A stretch of 64,000 nucleotides of DNA, taken from assembly GCF_964355755.1 (NCBI RefSeq), contig NW_027306096.1, positions 1 to 64,000 of the forward strand, given 5' to 3'. The position numbers and the translations under genes were made by a program. The DNA is from Antedon mediterranea. Lineage: Eukaryota > Echinodermata > Crinoidea > Comatulida > Antedonidae. Shown one piece after another: positions 38,635-46,770 of the stretch. The notes beneath the pieces were generated by a model. It did not search any database and was not told the origin of the DNA. It saw nothing but the letters and a program-made list of their open reading frames with translations. Every line of letters begins with the position of its first letter. The first letter of the stretch is position 1.

Positions 38635-39140
38635 AGCTCCGACCTTAATTCCCCCGGTATACCGGAGGGGTTTTGAGCTGCATCTCCTTCAACAATAGTA
38701 TATGGAATAAATGTGTCTTTAGCTGGTGCTTGAGTGAGTGGCATGGTGGTAATATCTGATATAGTATTTGGTGTTGTGTCGTCGAAGAAGCGAGTGCTGT
38801 TTAGTTCTCCGTCATTAGCTATTGTAGTAGTGGTATCGGATATGCCTATATTAGACTCCCCACACTTACTCAAATTAGTAACTACCTCGGCCAATCCAGA
38901 AATCATGTGCTCCATTTTGTCCAGCCTTTCCGAGACTTCAGCGGAAACCGCCGAAGCGTTACTTTTGTCAGTATTAGCTGTACTGGTAGAAGCAGTGGTA
39001 GGGAGCTTTTTCTTCTTAGCTAGTTGTTTAGGTGTAGTTTGTGCTTTCCTTTTAGGTGCACCAGAAGCCCCAGAAGTGTTGTTGGATTGTTTGGGTGCTG
39101 TTTGTTGTTTCTGTGTCTTACGTGCTGTCCGTTTGGCCAT
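38616..39140 (-). CDS. DIRS-like Gag, N-terminal basic part
   Basis: A 174-residue frame starting at an ATG at 39,140, the first frame of the element. Residues 1-47 are Lys/Arg/Thr/Gln-rich (KRTARKTQKQQ, KKKKLP) and look like a nuclear-localisation or nucleic-acid-binding tail. Residues 65-92 (SAEVSERLDKMEHMISGLAE) have heptad-like spacing and may form a short coiled coil. The rest is Ser/Thr-rich and low complexity. The frame ends shortly after a run of five G (38,651-38,655). The next frame continues from the same point, so a one-base slip or mutation there separates the two gag halves. Basic plus coiled-coil N-termini are usual for retroelement Gag, but I recognise no named domain. Confidence 0.65.
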   Translation of the reverse strand: MAKRTARKTQKQQTAPKQSNNTSGASGAPKRKAQTTPKQLAKKKKLPTTASTSTANTDKSNASAVSAEVSERLDKMEHMISGLAEVVTNLSKCGESNIGISDTTTTIANDGELNSTRFFDDTTPNTISDITTMPLTQAPAKDTFIPYTIVEGDAAQNPSGIPGELRSELWSPTN

Positions 39141-39232
39141 TATGAACCCCTAGCAGAAATCGGTATAAGAAGACAATACAAAATGTTAATAATGTTTACC
39201 AAACGTAGTGTGTATTGCCATTCGATATAATT

Positions 39233-39400
39233 AGGTTATATGCATTATCATGCATATAACCTCTTGATTCTGTCAAAATCTTTATTAGGTTATATGCATG
39301 ATATGCATATAACCTCTTGATTCTGTCAAAATCTTTATTTATTAGGTTATATGCATTATCATGCATATAACCTCTTGATTCTGTCAAAATCTTTATTTAT
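39233..39400. repeat. Palindromic 54-57-bp module, three tandem copies
   Basis: Three copies of taggttatatgcat, a short spacer, atgcatataacct and then cttgattctgtcaaaatc, separated by a few ttat repeats. Each has perfect 13-bp arms (aggttatatgcat and atgcatataacct), with the middle copy shortened to tgcatgatatgca. A single copy recurs at 42,223-42,273, directly after a Helitron-like 3' end. One arm (gcatataacct) also recurs just before the 3' hairpin of every 1.4-kb unit (for example 40,772-40,782). The arms thus behave like subterminal inverted repeats of the unit. Confidence 0.85.
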
Positions 39401-40813
39401 TTATTCTTTCCTTAGCACTATTTTGTCCGTGAATTATCTTGATATCAGTTTCATCTATCTAAGTCAATTTTTCAGAGTATATTCCTTATGGCCAGGAATC
39501 GATGTGGTTATATTTTCACGATGCGTAATCAAAAATTACGCGGTCTACGCGCGATTTTACGAAATCACGTTTGTAATCATATCTTCACAAGCATGAATCA
39601 CAATTAAACAAAATTTGGTACTCATAAATTTCAGGTCATATTTCATCATATGGCAATACAATTACGTGCGTAGCGCATATAACGCTTGCGTACGCGCGCT
39701 TAAAATGTTCAAAATTGTCAAAATTTATTTTCGATGAAATTAGAGTACGTTTCAGGCAATTTTAAGCGTTTAAAAAATTGCCATGAGTGCGCAGATTTTT
39801 GCACGCGCACTGCGCGTTATACGTTAATGCGCACTCTTTTTGTCCGATTTCGGTTGTACAACCTTTCTTTAATAATATCATCATATTTTATTCACTTTTC
39901 AACGCGTAATTGCCTTATACGAGCACGTCAAAAGTGACAGGCTACGCACGTGTAAGTTAACAAAATGGTGAAAATATGCTAAATTTTAAAATTAATATAG
40001 ATCGTCAGAATGCTCGGGAACACATATTTTTTATTTCATTTTCTTGAAGTGTATGTATCTTATGTATGATTTATTATTAAACTAAGGGAACAAAAGTTGA
40101 TTAAGCCATAATTAATTGCATATTAAATTAAAAAAAATTCATTTCGACAATCAAACAAATTATGACATTTTCTTAGGCCAAAATAACAAACTTAACATTA
40201 ACTTTCTTCCTTCAAAAGTTCATATATTAAAGTTAAAAGTATATAGTTTGACAGTGCATCATTTTTGTACATTTTTAGAGATGTCATCATAGTAAAAAAT
40301 TATAATTCATTGCGGTATGTAATAATCTATCTGCACCAAAGTGGTTACTGCATAGTAAATACACGGAGGAATTTTTCTACAATTTTTAGTCAGTTGTGTA
40401 TGGCTCGGTGGTGTGTGCTCGTGTCTATGGCACTCAAGGTACCGAGATCGAGTCTCACCTTGGGAAACGAAATAATTTTTTTTTTTTATTATCCGTATTG
40501 TTTGTTCAAATTTATTTCTTAGTGTATATATTATACACATGATTTATAATGAAATCTAGATAAAAAATAACTTATGTCTTTATTATTATGTAACAGCAAA
40601 TGTGGTTTATGACATTATACGCAGAGGGATCTTTGATCGGATTGTGATACCGGCTATTGTATTCGCGTTAGCAAGGTCCTATCATATATTATATATTATT
40701 TAAAGAATCTGAGAAAATCAATGAATCAAAATATCTTTTAAAAATAAATTATCTTTATTTTAATTATCAATGCATATAACCTATAATTCGTCATAGTGAC
40801 GAATTAAATCTAG
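39401..40813 (+). mobile_element. Helitron-like repeat unit, copy 1
   Basis: First of four head-to-tail units of about 1.42-1.45 kb. The conserved body starts near ctttccttagcac (39,406). It contains a CpG-rich segment (39,520-39,960) and tRNA-promoter-like boxes near 40,401 and 40,445. It ends in gcatataacc, a hairpin (attcgtca, tag, tgacgaat), taaat and CTAG at 40,810-40,813. A short hairpin a few bases before CTAG is the hallmark 3' end of Helitrons. No Rep or helicase frame exists, so it would be non-autonomous. The 5' end is not certain: no clean TC start preceded by A is visible. Copy 1 is nearly identical to copy 4. Confidence 0.65.
40401..40455 (+). promoter_or_regulatory. tRNA-like A/B boxes, copy 1
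   Basis: A-box-like tggctcggtgg (40,401-40,411) and B-box-like agatcgagtct (40,445-40,455) at tRNA-like spacing, in a stretch that resembles the head of a tRNA-derived SINE. The B box has A where RNA polymerase III consensus has T (TTCGA). No full cloverleaf is apparent. Confidence 0.4.
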
Positions 40814-42221
40814 TTTATTTATTTATTTATTTATTTATTTATTCTTTCCTTAGCACTATTTTGTCCGTGCATTATCTTGGCATCAGTTTAATCTAGCTAA
40901 GTCAAGTTTTCAGAGTATATTCCTCATGGCCAGGAATCGATGTGGTTATATTTTCACGATGCGTAATCAAAAATTACGCGGTCTACGCGCGATTTTACGA
41001 AATCACGTTTGTAATCATATCTTCACAAGCATGAATCACAATTAAACAAAATTTGGTACTCATAAATTTCAGGTCATATTTCATCATATGGCAATGAAAT
41101 TACGTGCGTAGCGCATATAACGCTTGCGTACGCGCGCTTAAAATGTTCAAAATTGTCAAAATTTATTTTCGATGAAATTAGAGTACGTTTCAGGCAATTT
41201 TAAGCGTTTAAAAAAATGCCATGAGTGCGCAGATTTTTGCACGCGCACTGCGCGTTAAACGTTAATGCGCACTCTTTTTGCCCGATTTCTGTTTTACAAT
41301 CTTTCTTTAATAATATCATCATATTTGATTCAGGTTTTAACTCGAAATTGCGTTATACGAGCACGTCAAAAGTGACTGGCTACGCACGTATAAGTTAACA
41401 AAATGGTGAAAATATGCTAAATTTTAAAATTAATATATATCGTCAGAATGCAGGGGAACACCTATTTTTTATTTCATTTTCTTGAAGTGTATGTATCATA
41501 TGTATGATTTATTATCAAATAAAGAGAACAAAAGTTGATTAAGTCATCATTAATTGCATATTAAATTTAAAAAAAATAATTTCGACAATCAAACAAATTA
41601 TGACATTTTCTTATGCCAAAATAACAAACTTAACATTAACTTTCTTCCTTCATAAATTCATATATTAAAGTTAAAAGTATGTAGTTTGACAGTGCATCAT
41701 TTGTATACATTTTAAAGATGTCATCATAGTAAAAAATTATAATTCATTTTGGTATGTAATAATCTATTTGCATCAAAGTGGTTACTGCATAGTAAATACA
41801 CGGAGGAATTTTTCTACAACTTTTAGTCAGTTGTGTACGGCTCGGTGGTCTGTGCTCGTGTCTATGGCATTCAAGGTACCGAGATCGAGTCTCACCTTGG
41901 GAAACGAAATAAGATTTTTTTTTTATTATCCGTATTGTTTGTTCAAATTTATTTCTTAGTGTATAGATTATACACATGATTTATAATGAAATCTAGATAA
42001 AAATTAACTTATGTCTTTATTATTATGTATACGCATATGGATCTTTGATCGGATTGTGATACCGGCTATGGTGTTCGCGTTAGCAAGGTCCTATCATATA
42101 TTATAAATAATTAAAGATTCTGAGAAAATCAATCAATCAATATATCTTTTAAAAATCAATTATCTTGATTTAAATCAATGCATATAACCTATAATTCGTC
42201 ATAGTGACGAATTAAATCTAG
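40814..42221 (+). mobile_element. Helitron-like repeat unit, copy 2
   Basis: Second unit, starting right after the CTAG of copy 1 with a tttat microsatellite, then ctttccttagcac (40,844). It ends with the same 3' hairpin and CTAG at 42,218-42,221. It is more diverged than copies 1 and 4, with many scattered substitutions and a deletion near 42,030 that removes the gcaaatgtggtttatgac stretch found in the other copies. No coding capacity. Confidence 0.65.
41838..41893 (+). promoter_or_regulatory. tRNA-like A/B boxes, copy 2
   Basis: Same pair as in copy 1: cggctcggtgg at 41,838-41,848 and agatcgagtct at 41,883-41,893. One base of the A box differs. Confidence 0.35.
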
Positions 42222-43695
42222 TTAGGTTATATGCATGATATGCATATAACCTCTTGATTCTGTCAAAATCTTTATTTATTTATTTATTTATTCTTTCCTT
42301 AGCACTATTTGTCCGTGAATTATCTTGGCATCAGTTTCATCTATCTAAGTCAATTTTTCACAGTATATTCCTTATGGCCAGGAATCGATGTGGTTATGTT
42401 TTCACGATGCGCAATCAAAAATTACGCGGTCTACGCGCGATTTAACGAAATCACGTTTGTAATCATATCTTCACCAACATGAATCACTTTTAAACAAAAT
42501 TTGGTAATCATAAATTTCAGGTCATATTTCATCATATGGCAATACAATTACGTGCGTAGCGCATATAACGCATGCGTACGCGCGCTTAAAATGTTGAAAA
42601 TTGTCAGAATTTATTTTCGATGAAATTAGAGTACGTTTCAGGCAATTTTAAGCGTTTAAAAAATTGCCATGAGTGCGCAGATTTTTGCACGCGCACTGCG
42701 CGTCAAACGTTAATGCGCACTGTTTGTGTCCGATTACTGTTGTATAACCTTTCTTTAATAATATCATCATATTTTATTCACTTTTCAACGCGAAACAGCG
42801 TTATACGAGCACGTCAAAAGTGACGGGCTACGCACGTGTAAGTTAACAAAATGGTGAAAATATGCTAAATTTTAAAATTAATATATATCGTTAGAATGCT
42901 CGGGAACACCTATTTTTTATTTAATTTTCTTGAAGTGTATGTATCATATGTATGATTTATTATGAAATTAGAAGAACAAAAGTTGATTAAGTCATCATTA
43001 ATGGCATATTAAATTTAACAAAATTAATTTCGACAATCAAACAAATTATAACATTTTCTTAGGCCAAAATAACAAACTTAACGTTAACTTTCTTCCTTAA
43101 GAAGTTCATATATTAAAGTTAAAAGTATATAGTTTGACAGTGCATCATTTTTTTAAATTTTTAAAGATGTCATCATAGTAAAACATTATAATTCATTGCG
43201 GTATGTAATAATCTATCTGCACCAAAGTGGTTACTGCATAGTAAATACACGGAGGAATTTTTCTCCAACTTTTAGTCAGTTGTGTATGGCTCGATGGTCT
43301 GTGCTCGTGTCAATGGCATTCAAGGTACCGAGTTCGAGTCTCACCTTGTTGGTAAACGAAATAAGATTTTTTTTTTATTATCCGTATTGTTCAAATTTAT
43401 TTCTTAGTGTATAGATTATACACATGATTTATAATGAAATCTAGATAAAAAGTTACTTTATGTCTTTATTATTATGTAACAACAAATGCGGTTTATGACA
43501 TTATACGCAGAGGGATCTTTGATCGGATTATGATACCGGCTATTGTATTTGCGTTAGCAAGATCCTATCATATATTATAAATAACTAAAGATTCTGAGAA
43601 AATCAATCAATCAAAATATCTTAAATCAATCAATCATCTTTATTTAAATCAATGCATATAACCTATAATTCGTCATAGTGACGAATTAAATCTAG
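42222..43695 (+). mobile_element. Helitron-like repeat unit, copy 3
   Basis: Third unit. It carries one palindromic aggttatatgc module at its start (42,223-42,273), like copy 1, then the conserved body and the 3' hairpin with CTAG at 43,692-43,695. Its B-box-like element is the best of the four (agttcgagtct, 43,331-43,341). No coding capacity. Confidence 0.65.
43287..43341 (+). promoter_or_regulatory. tRNA-like A/B boxes, copy 3 (best match)
   Basis: A-box-like tggctcgatgg (43,287-43,297) and B-box-like agttcgagtct (43,331-43,341). The B box matches the core TTCGA of the polymerase III consensus. A T-run follows at 43,370-43,376, which could terminate such a transcript. Whether it is transcribed cannot be told from sequence. 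Confidence 0.45.
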
Positions 43696-45113
43696 TTTAT
43701 TTATTTATTCTTTCCTTAGCACTATTTTGTCCGTGAATTATCTTGATATCAGTTTCATCTATCTAAGTCAATTTTTCAGAGTATATTCCTTATGGCCAGG
43801 AATCGATGTGGTTATATTTTCACGATGCGTAATCAAAAATTACGCGGTCTACGCGCGATTTTACGAAATCACGTTTGTAATCATATCTTCACAAGCATGA
43901 ATCACAATTAAACAAAATTTGGTACTCATAAATTTCAGGTCATATTTCATCATATGGCAATACAATTACGTGCGTAGCGCATATAACGCTTGCGTACGCG
44001 CGCTTAAAATGTTCAAAATTGTCAAAATTTATTTTCGATGAAATTAGAGTACGTTTCAGGCAATTTTAAGCGTTTAAAAAATTGCCATGAGTGCGCAGAT
44101 TTTTGCACGCGCACTGCGCGTTATACGTTAATGCGCACTCTTTTTGTCCGATTTCGGTTGTACAACCTTTCTTTAATAATATCATCATATTTTATTCACT
44201 TTTCAACGCGTAATTGCCTTATACGAGCACGTCAAAAGTGACAGGCTACGCACGTGTAAGTTAACAAAATGGTGAAAATATGCTAAATTTTAAAATTAAT
44301 ATAGATCGTCAGAATGCTCGGGAACACATATTTTTTATTTCATTTTCTTGAAGTGTATGTATCTTATGTATGATTTATTATTAAACTAAGGGAACAAAAG
44401 TTGATTAAGCCATAATTAATTGCATATTAAATTAAAAAAAATTCATTTCGACAATCAAACAAATTATGACATTTTCTTAGGCCAAAATAACAAACTTAAC
44501 ATTAACTTTCTTCCTCCAAAAGTTCATATATTAAAGTTAAAAGTATATAGTTTGACAGTGCATCATTTTTGTACATTTTTAGAGATGTCATCATAGTAAA
44601 AAATTATAATTCATTGCGGTATGTAATAATCTATCTGCACCAAAGTGGTTACTGCATAGTAAATACACGGAGGAATTTTTCTACAATTTTTAGACAGTTG
44701 TGTATGGCTCGGGGGTGTGTGCTCGTGTCTATGGCACTCAAGGTACCGAGATCGAGTCTCACCTTGGGAAACGAAATAAGATTTTTTTTTTATTATCCGT
44801 ATTGTTTGTTCAAATTTATTTCTTAGTGTATATATTATACACATGATTTATAATGAAATCTAGATAAAAAATAACTTATGTCTTTATTATTATGTAACAG
44901 CAAATGTGGTTTATGACTTTATACGCAGAGGGATCTTTGATCGGATTGTGATACCGGCTATTGTATTCGCGTTAGCAAGGTCCTATCATATATTATAAAT
45001 AATTAAAGAATCTGAGAAAATCAATGAATCAAAATATCTTTTAAAAATCAATTATCTTTATTAAAATCAATGCATATAACCTATAATTCGTCATAGTGAC
45101 GAATTAAATCTAG
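43696..45113 (+). mobile_element. Helitron-like repeat unit, copy 4
   Basis: Last unit, ending with the hairpin and CTAG at 45,110-45,113, after which unrelated sequence (ttattattgg) begins. From 43,709 onward it matches copy 1 almost base for base at an offset of 4,304, that is three units away. Even a 67-codon chance open frame is identical between 39,734 and 44,038. It is much less like its neighbour, copy 3. Confidence 0.65.
44705..44759 (+). promoter_or_regulatory. tRNA-like A/B boxes, copy 4
   Basis: tggctcggggg (44,705-44,715) and agatcgagtct (44,749-44,759), the same arrangement as the other copies, with one more change in the A box. Confidence 0.35.
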
Positions 45114-45683
45114 TTATTATTGGTATTATACATGTATAATGGAGCTAGGCTGAATTCAAAGCTTCAATTCGTAGACGTTAATATAGAAAGTTAGCTTTTA
45201 GAAGTGTGTATATATTAATATATATATACATATATAAACACATTAGGCAAAGAACATTAATTCTAAACCGCCCGGTGATATACTGAAATTTAATTAATTA
45301 ATTTGAAACGGTAGAGATCATACACATACATATATATATACATACACATATATACATATACACATACACATACATACACATACACATGTAAAATAACATA
45401 CATTATTAAATTAATATATATAAATGAAATAAATAAGCAACAGTGTCCCTTAGTGAATATATCACACAGTAGGGAAAACTGGATACTCGAAGTTTTAATA
45501 TCTGATTACTAAGGCGAAAATGCTAGTCTGTTATCGGCCGACATACCATACCAATGTGTAATGTGGTTTGCGGTTACTATAGTGCCTGGCGGTTAAAGCA
45601 CGCCCGATTTCAGTATAAATCGTACTCTTGGGCCTGAACCTAATACAGTACTGTTAAAAGAGCTGTTATCACAACTTCCTACG
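45114..45683. other. AT-rich spacer with ta/ca microsatellites
   Basis: About 570 bp after the last Helitron-like unit. It has short ta-rich runs near 45,208-45,238 and a cata/caca microsatellite at about 45,321-45,388. No open frame with family features and no RNA gene recognised. Confidence 0.6.
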
Positions 45684-46270
45684 AGAGGATTTATGTATGG
45701 GCCTTGTCGTCGACTAAAGCGAAAGTAACTGTGCGAGTCGTTATCGCACGACATATACAATTCATGTGCGAGTCATTCATCGCACGACGTATAAGAGGAT
45801 TTGTGTATGGGCCTTGTCTTCGACTAAGGCGAAAGTAAATGTGCGAGTCATTATCGCACGACATGTAAAATGAATGTGCGAGTCGTTAATCGCACGATAT
45901 ACAAAGAGGATTTATGTATGGGCCTTGTCTTCGACTAAGGCGAAAGTGAATGTGCGAGTCATTATCGCACGACATATAAAATTCATGTGCGAGTCGTTAA
46001 TCGCACGACATACAAGAGGATTTATGTATGGGCCTTGTCTTCGACTAAGGCGAAGGTAAATGTGCGAGTCGTTATCGAACGACATATAAAATTCATGTGC
46101 GAGTCGTTATCGCACGACATATACAATTCATGTGCGGGTCATTCATCGCACGACATATAAGAGGATTTATGTATGGTCTTGTCTTCGACTAAGGCAAAGG
46201 TAACTGTGCGAGTCGTTATCGCACGACATATACAATTCATGTGCGAGTCATTCATCGCACGACATATAAG
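45684..46270 (+). repeat. Hairpin-rich minisatellite, ~110-bp units
   Basis: Five units starting with gaggatttatgtatgggcc at 45,684, 45,795, 45,906, 46,016 and 46,161. Each has gccttgtcttcgactaaggc, with 5-bp arms gcctt/aaggc, followed by two copies (three in the fourth unit) of a 30-bp element with arms gtgcga and tcgcac around a 7-8-base loop. The arms are conserved while loops alternate between gtcgtta and gtcattca. Open frames here are artefacts of repetition. Confidence 0.9.
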
Positions 46271-46294
46271 AGAGTAATTGTGTAAAGTATACAG

Positions 46295-46296
<2 letters not shown>

Positions 46297-46349
<53 letters not shown>
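46297..46349. repeat. (TA)n microsatellite
   Basis: About 26 uninterrupted at dinucleotides, followed by a degraded atatatac tail. It accounts for the Tyr/Ile repeats in overlapping open frames on both strands, which are not genes. Confidence 0.97.
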
Positions 46350-46353
<4 letters not shown>

Positions 46354-46770
46354 TATACAATGATATTATGTATAAAGTCGAAAAAACGTGTGGTAAATCA
46401 CAATGGCGAGCGAACATTAGTACAGTTGGCCCTCGTGTAAAATGGAATCCTACCAGTAGCCTGGACACACCCTAAAATTCACTCATGTTACCACATACAG
46501 TACATAGGTAAGACCTTCCATAATGGAAGGGCTGTATTTGTAGTCGTGGAAATTATGAGTAACTGAGTTGTGTCGCATAAGGTGCCGAATTGTTAGAAAA
46601 CTTACTTGTAAAAAAGTTGTCGTATTAGGATGGAAATCGGTGATGGAAAAATAAGAAAATTTTCTTTAACTTAATGTGATCGTGTTAACAGAGAGCGTGC
46701 TTGATTAAAGAGGTCGAAAACCCGCCCTCTCCGTTCTCAAAATAGAATTGTGTTCCTAACCCAATTCTTA
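46350..46770. other. Unannotated sequence at the right end of the inserted block
   Basis: About 420 bp up to the satellite junction. It contains a short dyad, accttccataatggaagg, near 46,512-46,529. No protein or RNA gene seen. A cgccctctccg stretch near 46,722 is loosely the reverse complement of cggagacggcgg at 36,268, too weak to call a terminal inverted repeat. Confidence 0.55.

Larger units (their letters stand above)
36258..39230 (-). mobile_element. DIRS-like tyrosine-recombinase retroelement, internally deleted
   Basis: A minus-strand element with the order gag-like ORF (two overlapping frames), RNase H tail, then tyrosine recombinase. That order, with RT-RNase H before a YR and no integrase or LTR, is diagnostic of the DIRS order. 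The reverse transcriptase and the first part of RNase H are absent: the RNase H remnant starts directly after the gag stop at 38,008. The outer limits are approximate: 36,258 is the satellite junction, 39,230 the start of the Helitron-like array. I could not identify the inverted or split direct terminal repeats expected for DIRS, PAT or Ngaro elements. DIRS elements integrate without target duplication, so the ATT overlap probably belongs to the larger block. Confidence 0.82.
36258..46770. mobile_element. 10.5-kb composite insertion inside one satellite module
   Basis: The satellite left of 36,258 ends in gatgagac, then aacatcaatgtgc and aaaagcttatt. The satellite right of 46,770 begins attatcgtatttggagacg and continues to gaaacttttcacac and aaaccatcaaagtgc. 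Joined, these reproduce the module present uninterrupted at 30,705-30,830, 31,955-32,080 and 32,795-32,920. The base triplet att is present on both sides (36,255-36,257 and 46,771-46,773), consistent with a 3-bp target duplication. The intervening 10,513 bp holds a DIRS-like remnant, four Helitron-like units, and a minisatellite with flanking unannotated sequence. I see no clear terminal inverted repeats at the block ends, so the mechanism of entry is unknown. Confidence 0.75.

Noticed and set aside
39734-39937. 67-codon plus-strand frame conserved in copies 1, 3 and 4
   Set aside because: Copy 2 lacks it, and it lies in the CpG-rich segment. There is no domain, and the identity between copies 1 and 4 reflects recent duplication.
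40307-40540. 77-codon minus-strand frame repeated in Helitron-like copies 1, 2 and 4
   Set aside because: It overlaps the tRNA-like boxes and a poly-T run, is shifted or broken in copy 3, and shows no protein family features. Its conservation is that of the DNA repeat.
43280-43350. A functional tRNA gene
   Set aside because: A- and B-box-like sequences are present, but no acceptor stem or complete cloverleaf could be drawn by eye.
46139-46468. Tyr/Ile repeat frames over the TA microsatellite
   Set aside because: They result from translating (TA)n in frame on both strands.
36258-46770. Terminal inverted repeats of the 10.5-kb block
   Set aside because: Only a loose match (cggagacggcgg against cggagagggcgg in reverse complement), not at the exact ends, so not enough to claim.
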